Below are positions 44,930 to 56,204 of a DNA stretch of 64,000 nt, piece by piece. The stretch lies in NCBI GenBank assembly GCA_021234155.1, contig JAJEKV010000018.1, forward strand, positions 19,483,212-19,547,211. The letters are read 5' to 3'. Numbering within the stretch: position 1 is the stretch's first letter; each line of letters begins with the position of its first letter. Both the position numbers and the translations under genes were made by a program. The notes beneath the pieces are model-generated. The model made no database searches, was not told the DNA's origin, and saw only the letters and a program-made list of their open reading frames with translations. This DNA comes from Isoetes taiwanensis (lineage: Eukaryota; Streptophyta; Lycopodiopsida; Isoetales; Isoetaceae).

Positions 44930-47900
44930 ATCATCAATTATGCTATTCAAAGATATAGACTACTCTTGTACTCCAAAACTCGGTCCGAAGATGATCATGA
45001 ACATCCATTGGAAGTTCATATGTGTTATCATTTTGCATGTAACATATCAAAACAACATGACATGACCAAGTGGCTATATGCATGGCATTCTGGTGCATCC
45101 TCAAGCAATTCATATTGATTTCCTCCCATGAACTTGTAATACTTGCCTGACAGAACCACTTCTCTTCTTGCAAATTTAGCACCCCATGCATCTTTAAATG
45201 CCTTTTTCCACAATGTGCTTAGGTTTAGTGCATCGGATAATATAAAAGTCCACTTTTTCTTTGTTGTTGGCCTCGGATGGTGCTGCAAAATTATCCCCAA
45301 CATCAACTACATCGAGATACCCATTCATGATCCCCTTCATAGATAGGACCCCGCAGAAGTTTCCAAAGACCTCTTCAACACCGGACTTAGTTCGGAATAA
45401 ACCCAAGATCCTATTCTCGCTTTTGTTTATGCACTTCCCATACTTTCCTTGCCCAAAGAAGTGGCGACAAAAGCAACCGAAATCCATATGAGCTACCCGA
45501 GTAGGGTCATTGGCATGAAACAGCCCGATACAATGGAACTTTCTTGATCCCTGTTAATGTCTTACAATCATGGCTATCACTCCTATCAACATCATTGATA
45601 GTTATCTCCCAAAAAACACAGTAAAATAATGTTCAATATTGTTTTTAAACACAACTAATTTCCATACTAGCACCATACCTATATTTTTCCTCTCCTTCTA
45701 TCTCACAATCTGATTTAAAATGTGAAATGCAAAACACAACTACATCATGTGCATTCCTTAGTGGTACTGAATTCCTCTTCAACATCTCATGTGTGAGTGC
45801 TCTTTTTATTACAGACTCCAAAGACCATCATGTTCACTGCATTTGTTCATTACAAAAATCTAAAGAACAAAAAAGCAAAGATAAAACAAAAGAGTAAAGT
45901 TGAAGTATTTACCTTTGCCATGATATGATGCAAAAGAAGTTCCAGTTTATTGGTATTCCCTGTTTTTTGAAAGAATCTGCCAAGGAAGTAGAACATCCTT
46001 GCACCTTTAAATTGATGGGAACAACCATCAGACCACATGACATGATTCTTGTAGTTGACACCTCTATCAACAAGAAAAATAGCATGTTTCTGCAAGCAAT
46101 GTTGAACAAACAAAACATCATGTTCTCTGTCATCACTTATATAGAAATGTGTTTCCTTAACGATCTTTCTTTTTTGCTCTGTAGAATTGGTAGCATGCCT
46201 ATAAGTGATATGCACCAAAATGGTGCATTGGTCATTCCTCCAATGCAGGCTTTGTATTTCTTGTTGAATTTTGAAGGTATAGTTCTCTGCAAAGTCAATG
46301 ACTGAAACTATAGTGTCCTTTGGAAAGGTTGCCAAGCACTCCCTGAACTGTTTTGCTTGCCATCTTGCTTCATAATTATGAGGAATAAAAGCATTAAGAA
46401 AGGTGTCACCAAATTTGAATAACTCGTATCGGGTGTTTTCTTGTACACAAGCTTGTTGATCTGGGTTTGGGAGCTTCTTTGAAATGACAATAAACACATG
46501 TCATTACCACCTTCTTGAATAAGCAATTCATTAGCGATTATAGTACCTTCTTAGTAGCTATTGAAACTTCTTTCTGACCAGGCTGCTCAACAACAGTTTG
46601 CTTACCAATTCTCTTTGCAGTCTTCAAGGAATCCGCTATTGCTGCACTTTTCTTCTTCACATTTTTCACCTTCTCAAAGAGCCTTAATGTGTTCTTTCAA
46701 CTATGTTCTCCGGCCCCATAATAACTATTTCTATAAGAATGGCAATTGTTCTTAGTTGATTATAAGTGTGCAAAATGTTACCTTGTCGTCATAAACCTGT
46801 CATATAAGAAAACAGTTTCAATTCATGTACATTTCACAAGAACGTGTCAAGAACATGTGCATCACCTTAACAAATGTCTTCCACTCTACTTGATGGTCCA
46901 ACTTGTAATCTCTTTCTTGTGGACAAGTTGGGATCTTTTTTGTTCCACATGTTTTGCATTTCAAGAGCGCATGGTTATGTTGATGCCACTCTTCCAATCA
47001 TCCTTAGAACATACCATAGCTCTCCAAAGCTCAGAGGTTGAAGTGTATGTAAATATACACGCATTGCAAGTCGGTCCTGGACCACATAAATCACAATTGC
47101 ATGTGCAATTGGTACCATGAATGTTCTGATCTAGTCTTACTTTGTTTATGGCCAGTCTCACAAAGTCAATTCTCAAATGATAGATACAGCAGCAAGTTTC
47201 TCTATCTTTTACCTTCCTCACATATGGAGGTTTCAGAGCATGGAATGCTGAAAATGATATTTGAAATTCTGGATATTGTTTTACAAAGCGTTGGTAAAAA
47301 CTACCCTAGAAACAAATGCAAAGATGTCGCCAGTATTAAAACTTTTCATCATTGTAACAATTTTCTTAAGAATTACCTGGGTCTCCTCAAGAAAGTGAAG
47401 TGCATGCAAGATCTTCTTTCCTGATGAGGCTTTAATCTTGATGACATGCTTCTTACATGGAGAAACCCTTGTGTTGTACCTCCAAAAGTCAACAACTAGT
47501 TTTCTCTCATTGTAAGATAGTTTGTCACATCTAATCTTATTCTTGAACATAGACCATGGTCCATCACCATGTTCAAAGACATACTCTCCTTCTTCTGGCG
47601 GTTGTAACAATCTTTTCTGTTCAAGCATAGAGTTCTAGAGAATGCTGATTTGTTGATGTCACTATTGACAGCATAAACCATGGCGGCATTTCTTGCCCTC
47701 CTAATATCTGTTTTCTTCTCATTCTTATGAGTCGCGAAAAAGATTTTTTAAATTTTCTACAATACTCTTCAATACAAACTCTTCCTTCTTTGCTTGGAAC
47801 AAAGAAGTTCGAGAAGCCACTTTGCTGCAGATTGAAGTATCTCCTTTCTATCTTTAAAATTTGCACTTTGAAGAACCTTTTTTACCTTGAGTGCAACTCT

Positions 47901-48330
47901 TTTTGATAACCTTCTCTTTTTCCATGTGCTGAGATCTCCTTGTAGTAAGGCTTCTTCATCTGCTGCAAGCTCTCTTTCCCTTTTAAGACTCCTCTCCTTT
48001 CTCCTTAACTCAGCTCTATACCTTCTAAAAGCATCACCATCCGCAAAATATTTTTTTTGAAGTTCAATATTAGAGAAATCTTTCAGTTCGAAAGTAAATT
48101 GCTAAACTTACTTACCTTCAAAACAAGGTTCTTCATGACATTGGGTTTCTTGAGTGCTTTGTTGGCGCCAACCTTCATAATCTTCAAAGTCTTGGGGAAA
48201 AGAATCTAAAAATGGATAAGAAATAAAATTACTTAAATTAAGTAAAAAGATTGAAAGAAAAGAAAAAGACTTGGAAATTACCTTGGAAACAAAGTCGCAA
48301 AACTTAAGTGACATTCATTGCCTTGTAATT
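44930..48330 (-). pseudogene. DDE-like transposase-like protein, copy C (spliced, decayed)
   Basis: Read from 48330 downwards: an acidic exon (48205-48116, FPQDFEDYEGW) with GT-AG borders; a basic, probably coiled-coil exon (AELRRKERSLKRERELAADE); SKRVALKVKKVLQ; then LSYNERKLVVDFWRYNTRVSP; a Cys-rich region (CTCNCDLC); and WRAMVCSKDDW. The main frame 46497-45850 carries IPHNYEARWQAKQFRE, SVIDFAENYTFKIQ, HFYISDDREHDVLFVQ and SDGCSHQFKGARMFYF. After HHIMAK there is a GT donor, and the next exon near 45820 begins with EHDG, restoring the conserved GKGEHDG. A C-terminal part (YIIRCTKPKH) resembles copy B. Candidate DDE residues are D in IDFAENY, D in SDGC and E in EHDG. Several frame breaks; probably inactive. 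Confidence 0.6.
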
Positions 48331-50900
48331 AGCATTTGATTCAATTTGTTCATAAGGTTCGGAAAAGATTCTAAACATGAAAGCAGTTCATCAAAACAAC
48401 CAACACCAACAAATTAGGGAGAGCGGTTCCCAACAACTATGAAGTAAATTAGTACACGGATGTATGGGATGCATTTGTAGCAAAGTGGATCTCTTGTTCT
48501 CGCATCTTGATTCACAAATAAGTTGCTTATCATTCAAATTGTGTCTATTTTGCTTGTCGGCACCAAATAATATGTAATGAATTATGAGTATCGGTTACCA
48601 TGCTTTGCAATTCTTGCACAAATTAAACTTGTATTTATCCCGAAATGGAATCTTCAATTGCGTTATTTTGAAATTGCATCGGCAATTCGAGAACAAATGG
48701 CAAAGAAGTTTTCACCCTCGTTCTGAAAAAATTGAAGGCTAGATAGCGGTTTGTCCACATCAAAATTAACATGTGTCTTGCACACGGATGCACAAAATGC
48801 CTCTCTCCAAAGGTCGCCATAGCGCCGAACGGAGAAAATTAGCGACAAAAGAAACTCATGAAATTATTCCGCGTGGGCCGGTACCAAAACCGCCAAATCT
48901 AATTTTAAAATTCATTTTGCATCGGCCCGTCACAACCTCTCGATCGGCCGGATTAGCGGCACCACGGTTCTTTGAAGTGGCAAATTCCGGTTGCCGGATC
49001 GATAACGAAATTTGGCCAAGAGAAAAAATGAGCGTGAAGGCCTTTGGCGTCGCGGCGAAAATGTAATGTGACGGGTCCGGCCTCAACTTGACACATCGTC
49101 GCCCACACTAGAGATTGAGTATGTAAATAAAAACACACCCTCTATAGGGCTTTACCATTCCCTTACCGGCCGCGGGCCCCTCCATTCCTTCTCCATCTTT
49201 GGATATGGTGCCTCACCGCCTGCGGACCCTCGATTCACCGGATGGCGCAGTCTGAGCCTTGATCTTCACAACAAGAGAATGGACTTTTAGCGGCGTGGGC
49301 TTTGCGGCGTCACGTGCGGCGTGGCGTCGCAAATAACGTCACCATCACGGCGTCAATGCGGCGTCATCGTCGCGAGCACGTCGCATCACGGGCGTATGGT
49401 GCGGCGTCGACACGTATGGTGCGATGTAAAACCTTTGTGGCGTCGCCCCGGACGGCAATTATCACGCCCGAGCGGGCGGCAGTGTCACGCCAGCGAGCAA
49501 AAGTCCACGCCCGTGTCGCGTCGCATGCGGCGTATGGTGCGACGTCGACACCGTGGCGTAGCGGTCTGTCCGCCCGGTGGGCGCTTGTGCCGTGGACGGC
49601 GGGTGTGATGTTTCTGACATGGCGCCGCATGCGGCGTCGTATATGTGACATATGTGGCGTATGTGTGCGATATGACACGTCGATGCGTATATGTGGCGAT
49701 ATATGACACGCCCATGCGATATATGTGGCGTATATGACACGTCGGTATGTATATGTGGCGATATGACCGTTAAATGCGTATATATGTGCGTGGGGTGGTC
49801 GCATGTGACGTATATTTTTTATACACGGTTTTGGTTTTTAGGATTACAAATTCAATACACAATGATTGATACACGTGCGAAAAAGACTCGACGACCAACA
49901 CAAGCTTCATTTAAAGCGTGTTGCACGCACATGCATCATCACGATAGATGTGCTACCGCATGAATTACCTCCTTCATCTAGACTTTGAGAAAAATGGTTT
50001 TTTGGGGCTTTGAGAGATTGCAAGAGCTGGAAAAATATTGTCTCGAACTATATCGACAAAACCAAAGAAGCACATATGGATACGTCAATGTGGGGAAGAA
50101 GGTTATGATTTAAAATCTCATGCCGGGTATACAAGTAATTCTAATGGCACTATGGAAGTTGAAAGATCAACATCAAGGTTGGAATCGTGACAATGCTTGA
50201 ACTTGCAACTTTACCCCCAAACGTCGATGATTTTGTGATATATGATGGTGGAGGAATTTATGTTTCAATTGCACAAGTTCCATATGAAGTTTCCGCCCCC
50301 ATTGATGAGGATTTTGAAAAGCCGAGATACTATGTGGCTACACCTGTTGATGGCCTTGTTTGGGAGATCCATACATGGAAAGTGGAATTGGAACATAGCT
50401 CCGGGCTGCTATGCCGATAAAAGAGTATCTAAACCGCCACCGTTACCTTGGAAGTCTTCAAAGTAGAGCATGTCATGGTGCAAAGGAAAATGGGCTTCAC
50501 ACGGAGCTTAGGGATCACAAAGGCGGTTGAGCTTTGCCGACATTCTTTGGGGTCCTTTGGTGCGCTTTTTAACGCCATGCTCGGATTGTTTTCGCTTCAT
50601 GACTCATGAACTTGTTCCGTTTGAGCCAAGATTTTTATGGGTTCTTCTTTGCATCGATTGTATGATCCGACAGTCACAACATCTGCCAGACCAAAAATCA
50701 TCATGCTTTTTCGAAAATCTCTTAACCTGTCTTTTTTTTTAATTTCTTCATTATGGCCATTCCGAGGTTGTGGAGGTTGTTGCCTTCTTGGACAAGTTTG
50801 TTCATCGAAAATCAAGAGAATTGTGGAGTTGGTTGAACTAAAATATTTTAATTGGTCATCTAGCAAAATGCTTTGGGAAGAAAAAATAAGTGTATTCTCT
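48331..50900. other. CG-rich patchy stretch without a recognised gene
   Basis: Contains many CGTCGC and GCGGCGT motifs and a short tandem array (49648-49800). The frames at 49302-49804 exist in all three phases on both strands, a composition artefact. The frame at 50187-50420 (LATLPPNVDDFVIYDGGGIY) is protein-like but not recognised. Confidence 0.4.
49648..49800. repeat. Tandem array, about 31-bp unit, four to five units
   Basis: TATATGTGGCG starts at 49688, 49720 and 49750, with weaker copies on both sides. Each is followed by ATATGACACGTC-ATGCG or a variant. Confidence 0.8.
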
Positions 50901-50903
50901 CAA

Positions 50904-51026
50904 GAACATTCATTCTAGAACTTTCTACAACATTCTCGAATTTTCTAGAAGGATTCCTTAGGCTCACCCAAGATTCTCTTATATTTTAAAACTTTTTAAA
51001 ACTTTCTAGAACATTCTAGAACTTTC
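50904..51026. promoter_or_regulatory. Array of heat shock elements
   Basis: TTC and GAA alternate at exact 5-bp spacing. From 50913 to 50950 there are eight units, seven of them perfect (TTC 50913, GAA 50918, TTC 50923, imperfect CAA 50928, TTC 50933, GAA 50938, TTC 50943, GAA 50948). From 51004 to 51026 there are five perfect units (TTC, GAA, TTC, GAA, TTC). Known: three such units suffice for heat shock factor binding. The gene or element it would control is not identified. Confidence 0.7.
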
Positions 51027-53460
51027 GTGATATGTGACAAATGTGACATATGTGTCGTAGAAAGGTCGCGCATGTTCGAGTTCGAGGCACCATCTTCATT
51101 GTGCCCTTAAGCCCCAAAGCAAGCACGTGAACTTTTAGTGTGAGCTTTTCTAATGGATTGAGCTTCATCCGAATAATTCTAAACCACCTAATGTTCGACG
51201 GTGTGCCCCCTTAGCCTGGGGGGGCTGCTTCTTTCATCCTCTTCGGATGGCTTCCAGAATTGAACAAATGGTTCCATATGTAGTAAGCACAATATGGAGT
51301 GCTTACAAAGTTCAACACAATTTATTCTTCTCTCGATCTTCATGGTATATGTACACGGATAGCTTGGCGGATGGTGCTACTTTTCCTTCAATTCATGTTC
51401 CCATTGTTTTAAAAGCGATTTAGGGCAAACAATCAAGGTGCTCCCGCATTCTTCTACATTGTATCTTTGGCGTTTTGGCGGTCTAGCCTTCAAAATCAAA
51501 GCAATTCAGAGAGATTGTCTTTCCAAATCCCCGATAATTTGATAATTATAAACATATGAGTTCCCCCGGACAATCATACGAAGTTCAGATTTCTCCATCC
51601 AAGCAAGGGCAATACGCTATATTACATCCCAACCATGTCAATTGCAGCTATAAAATATGAAATAATAATATATCTAGTCATACCTGGTGCTTCAGAAGTT
51701 CTATTGTTATCAGGTCATTGTCTAGATTTGCTTCTTCATCTCCTGCAATTGTATTCTAATATTCTAACCAATTTATCAGGTCCGGTTGCGAATGGCTAAT
51801 ATGGGACTGTGCACAAATGAGTCTCGGCTTGTAGGCTGCGGCTAATGCATTCTTATCAAGTTCTGACCCTGCAAATAATCTCCAGTGTGACGAAGATATT
51901 CGTAGTTTTCCTGATGGGGGTTGGCAAGGAGTATAGAAAATGATGCGCGTCATCTTTTTAGAGAGCTTGGATTCACGTTTGATACTGAGCCATGCGTTAC
52001 ACAAAAAGTTCAACCTAGAGGATATTATGCTAGACACTCCACGGATATTTACGTGGTGGATCTAGTTGGCTCTCAAGATAGTGTAGATTGGTTAGATAAG
52101 AAAGTCCTTGAGGGCCGGCATTTCATTTCGTGCTTGTGCAACCAAGTGGGCGGCTTGATTTGATAACCGATTCTCGTTGGATTTTTTGTTTCATTTCGTC
52201 ATTCCAAAAATCAACGAGAAGCACATTTGCCTACGATGGAATTGTGAAGAAAAAAAAGGTAAGATGCTTCGTTTATAGATTAAAATCAATGCATGTGGAA
52301 ATTTAGATCTTGTTATTGGGATAGTTAGCAAAGTTATGTCTTCAAAAAAATTTGGAGCAGGTTTGTCAAGGCAAAGAATTTGCGTGAATGATGTGGTTTC
52401 GTTTGAGAGATATCCAAGGTAAAAATTTTACATCACCGGCGAAGGATCCTTATGCAGTCTTTGGAAATTACGTGTTGATGCGGGGATGCAACTTGACCCT
52501 TTCTGTGAAAGTTTTCGTTTTGTTTGGAGTCGATATTTGGTATTGAAGCAACTTAAATTCTATCTTTTGATATAACTATAATATGGTAGTTTTGAGCTCG
52601 AGTTAGCTCCCCGTTGATCCGAATTTTTTGAGCTCGAAATTTAGCTTATGGTTGATCCGAAATTTTGAGGCAACGCCTTATGTATATAAGCATGATGTAG
52701 AATACAAAAAACCTGGATATATGATATGATATAGATTTAAAATCGGTTTTCAAAATGGAATTTGAAGATAAAAATATGAAGAAGATGAATATGATCGGGA
52801 TGGATATCAAGAAGATGAATGCCACGATGAATAAGGATATGACAATAATATTGCTTGTTTTAATTTGTATAGGCCTATTTGTGCTATGGGTATTTTGAAA
52901 AAAGCGGATGAATTTAGTGATGGACATGGAGTTGGAGATGGTTGATCCGAAATTTTTTGAGCTCATAATTTAGCTTACAGTTGATCGGAGAAAGAGAAAA
53001 GAAGGAATTAGAAATGACATATGGATTTACCCCAGAATTTCTACAACGAGAATATTGGGTAGTCAAAAGTGGTACTCCCATATCCTCAAATCCAACATCT
53101 TTAGAGAAGCAACAAAATGCAATCTGAATGAGGAACTTGGTGTCCAAAGATAGTGGGAGAAACGCCCGGCGACTCCTTTGCAAATCCAAGGCATTAATGT
53201 CCCATGTGTCAAAGCGTCCCGATCAAAATTTGCCTAAAAAATGCCATCGCCCACAGGCCGGCATCGTCCACGACAAATGTCACGGCAAATGTCGGACACA
53301 TCCGCGCAATTTGCTCTGTGATGCGACTAATCAAGCTATGTTCAAGTGTTTTGAGGTATGCGATTTTAGGTTGTTACACAAAACTTTTGCTTTCGAGATT
53401 TTAGGTTGCTCGAGCGGCCATTATACATAAATTTCATAACCGACAAATGTCACGACAAAT
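51027..53460. other. Stretch without a recognised gene
   Basis: The frame 51921-52163 (ENDARHLFRELGFTFDTEP, then GYYARHSTDIYVVDLVGSQD) is protein-like but unassigned; it could be a relic exon. The rest is AT-rich with scattered short frames. Confidence 0.35.
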
Positions 53461-53464
53461 GTCA

Positions 53465-53482
53465 GACGTCGCATGCGACGTC
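53465..53482. repeat. 18-bp perfect palindrome GACGTCGCATGCGACGTC
   Basis: Perfectly self-complementary. Its 16-bp core recurs twice at 62545-62580, and a variant (GCGTCGCATGCGGCGT) is at 49518-49533. Confidence 0.9.
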
Positions 53483-53509
53483 ATGTGACATTACAGAACA
53501 TAAGACACG

Positions 53510-53690
53510 TCGATGCGTTACTTGCGTGTCTTGCCGGTCGCATGTGACTGGATTTTGACCGTTGACTATCGTCGCCGCGCGGCGTGGTCTGAGAACGTCA
53601 CGACACGCGTGCATGCGTTACTTTGCCAGTGTCTTGCCAAGTCGTAGGTGACTTGGCATGTGACCGTTGACACTACGTCGCCGTGGCGGC
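53510..53690. repeat. Diverged tandem duplication of about 98 bp, CG-rich
   Basis: ATGCGTTACTT...GTGTCTTGCC...GTGAC...GACCGTTGAC-TA-CGTCGCCG occurs at about 53513 and 53612. It is followed about 30 bp later by a TATA-like TCTATATAAAC (about 53719-53729), so it may be the upstream part of an old promoter or LTR. Confidence 0.65.
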
Positions 53691-53720
53691 GTCCGTCGCA
53701 TATCGCGGCGTTAAAGATTT

Positions 53721-53728
53721 CTATATAA
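53721..53728 (+). promoter_or_regulatory. TATA-box candidate
   Basis: TATATAAA downstream of a CG-rich duplicated block. No intact gene follows, so it may be a relic. Confidence 0.3.
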
Positions 53729-54055
53729 ACAACTTTTTCTCGGCCTTCATTGTTATTTTCTTTTCGCTCCTCTTCCACCTAAGCGCCTTTGGTGTTCTTC
53801 TTTTTAACCATATCTTATACTTGTTGCTTTGCCCTACATGGATCACCATGGTCATCGGCATGATCGGCCTTTGGAGATGGCGAGAGACAGTTGATCTTTG
53901 TCTTACCACTAGGGAGGCTGGATATCTTGAACCGATCACATGTAAGTTTCTTGATTCTTGTATTTAGTAGCCTAGACATATATAAACTAGGAGAGGGCGT
54001 GTCTTGCGGTAGTAAAAAAAAAAATGCGGTGTTTTTGGTCAAGGACACGATTAGC

Positions 54056-54312
54056 CTCCACCTTGAGTGGAGAGGACCACGCGTGTGTCGCCCAAACTCA
54101 CCTTCATACCTTACTAAGTACAATGTAGATTACAAAATTGAGGTGTCGCCAGAAGTCAAGGTCATATGTCGACTTCACCTTGAGTGGAGGGGACTCTATG
54201 TATCGAGCTAGCTGCGTCTCAAAAGATCTTTATTGAAATTGAAACTTATATAAGGGTCGTACTCGGGAAAGGGCATGGTCGGCTTCACCTTGAGTGGAGA
54301 GGACTACGTGTC
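54056..54312. repeat. Three spaced copies of CTTCACCTTGAGTGGAGAGGAC
   Basis: Copies near 54056, 54172 and 54282, spaced 110-116 bp, each preceded by a CATGGTCG- or CATATGTCG-like stretch and followed by TACGTGT- or CGCGTGT-like sequence. Only the core is well conserved. Confidence 0.75.
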
Positions 54313-54342
54313 CGGACCGGGCCCAATTCTGTCCATTTAGGA

Positions 54343-54381
54343 TTTAGGGTTTAGGGTTTAGGGTTTAGGGTTTAGGGTTTA
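54343..54381 (+). repeat. Interstitial telomere-type repeat (TTTAGGG)5
   Basis: Five perfect TTTAGGG units plus TTTA, preceded by a degenerate unit. This is the Arabidopsis-type plant telomere sequence. It is too short to mark a chromosome end. Confidence 0.95.
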
Positions 54382-54727
54382 TACTACCATATATTGTATC
54401 TATCACAGTACCGTTCAAACTATTGTGCAGTATATAGTACTTACCTTTTGTAATTGGCGGAGGGACAAAATAGTTTTGCGATTGTAAAAAAGATGTATGG
54501 GGCTTTTGAAGAGACGACTTAGAGCGGTTGTTGAAGACCATCGATAAGATTTGGTACATTTGAACAACCCACCGGATCGATGCTCGTCATGGATATCAGG
54601 TTGGTATACAATTATTATTTGTTTTTTTTTTTTTTTAAGAGTACCTCTCGGTTTAAGTATATATTCAAGATGTTTATGATATCTAAATATGTAGGTAGAT
54701 GATGCTGATGTCTCCTCCAAACTAGAT

Positions 54728-55518
54728 GTGGATTTTGGTTTAATGTTGTCCATAGAGGCATATGAAACCGAAGCAGTAACCCGATTCATCAATAATGTGG
54801 ATGGGTGCCGCTCAACGCTGAGTGTTCCCCTGCGTGAAAGAACACGAAGGGCTACAATCATGAGAACATTGCATGTGTCGCACATTTCCCAAGAACGCTT
54901 GGCCTCACTGCCCGAGCGTGAAATTCCTGAAGAATTGCAAAGATTAGTCCGACCCTTTGTTAGGCACCGCAAAGACATTTGGCTTGTGGCCGTGACTTTA
55001 CCTATCCCTATGGATCAAGAATTTGCTTATTGGGGAAGAAGATACATCATTATCTTGGAGTCGCATTTGTCCGTAAGCTTGGATTCGGCCTTATCTCCCA
55101 CGCAGCGTATAGAAGTGGAGCGAGATACCCACATTCCATTAATGCCATATCACGGTCCCGAAAGTAATGATTGGAAAACTTGGCAAACTTTGACTAAATA
55201 TGCTTGGCGTATGAGGATTTATGGAATGAATTCCAATCTTTGCGTCGATACACTGGGGGCATGTGATGAGGAGTTGAAGTTTATTGATGGTCGGTCGGGG
55301 TTCATGGCAATATTGCGGGGTTCATCAACGATTCTATTGACAACCGTGAAGCGATGCAATTGTGAATTTTAGAGTGTCAAGGAGGGAGGAAGATTTTTTA
55401 CAAGATCTGTAAAAGCGGATATATCATGGTGTGTGCTATTAAAAGCATAAACATTGGAGATGAGTTATTCATCAACTATCGCTATGATAGACCTCTCCCA
55501 TTTGAGATGGAACAATAG
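54728..55518 (+). pseudogene. SET-domain-like methyltransferase, broken
   Basis: A 214-residue frame (54728-55372) contains TKYAWRMRIYG, LCVDTLG and RSGFMA. In a shifted frame this continues as FINDSIDNREAMQL, an interrupting stop, then KIFYKICKSGYIMVCAIKSI and INIGDELFINYRYD, ending at 55518. FINDS and GDELFINYRYD fit the SET-domain cofactor-binding motif and the C-terminal E-L-x-x-x-Y motif, and CVD fits the strand before them. SET proteins transfer methyl groups to lysine, often on histones. The N-terminal 80 residues are not recognised. The frameshift near 55320 and the stop at 55367 make it non-functional. It lies just upstream of CACTA transposase sequence, so it may be a captured host fragment. 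Confidence 0.5.
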
Positions 55519-55684
55519 TATTGTTGTACTAAAAAAAAGGAATAAAGAGGTTTTTTTTTTTTTTTTTTAATATGTTTTTTGTCATTCGTGAGTCTATACA
55601 AATGGTTGTATGTATTTTATACTTATTACATTATTTGACATGATGGTTAATCACGTTACTCCTGGTTAATGAACTCATTCGAGG

Positions 55685-56046
55685 CGGTCTCCATCCCGAT
55701 CCATTAGTTCTAAGTTACGAGGCAAAGGGGAAACCTATCGTCGTGAATTTCAAGCCGGAGCGCACCAATATGAAGATATTGCATACGATCAATATGAAGA
55801 GGATGAAACTATTGATCTAACCCGAAAGCGAAGTTTTTCGTGGACGGCCGATGCTCGATATGTTTACACGCTCTTCAAGAATTACGATATTGATTTAGAT
55901 GATGTCGATGATGGTGGTGGAGAGGATATGGTAGAAGATGTGGGATACCCTTCGAGGATTGGTCGTCTTGTGATGACCCTATTGTTATCGAAGCGAAACG
56001 CCAGTTATTTCTGCGTCTCGAACCTCTCGTTTGTCGGCGCACGCTA
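55685..56046 (+). pseudogene. Unassigned acidic open frame
   Basis: An open frame without an early ATG contains TYRREFQAGAHQYEDIAYDQ, TIDLTRKRSFSWTADARYVY and a Asp/Gly-rich stretch. It is protein-like, but no family is recognised. The position between the SET-like relic and the CACTA transposase suggests captured or second-gene sequence of the same element. Confidence 0.25.
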
Positions 56047-56204
56047 ATTCTCAATCTCCAAACCAAGTTCAAGTGGAGCAATGCAAGTGTCTCTGCTCTA
56101 TTGAGGTGACATACTTATCAAGTCTTTCTATCTTACCACCATCTCCATCTTTTATCTTACCACTCTTAGATCGCAGGGTTATTGCACGAGAAGATCCTTC
56201 GAGA

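Noticed and set aside
49302-49804. Arg/His/Thr-rich frames on both strands
   Set aside because: Open in several phases on both strands because of CG-rich repeated sequence; no domain.
54337-54381. A true telomere or chromosome end
   Set aside because: Only five perfect units, with unique sequence on both sides.
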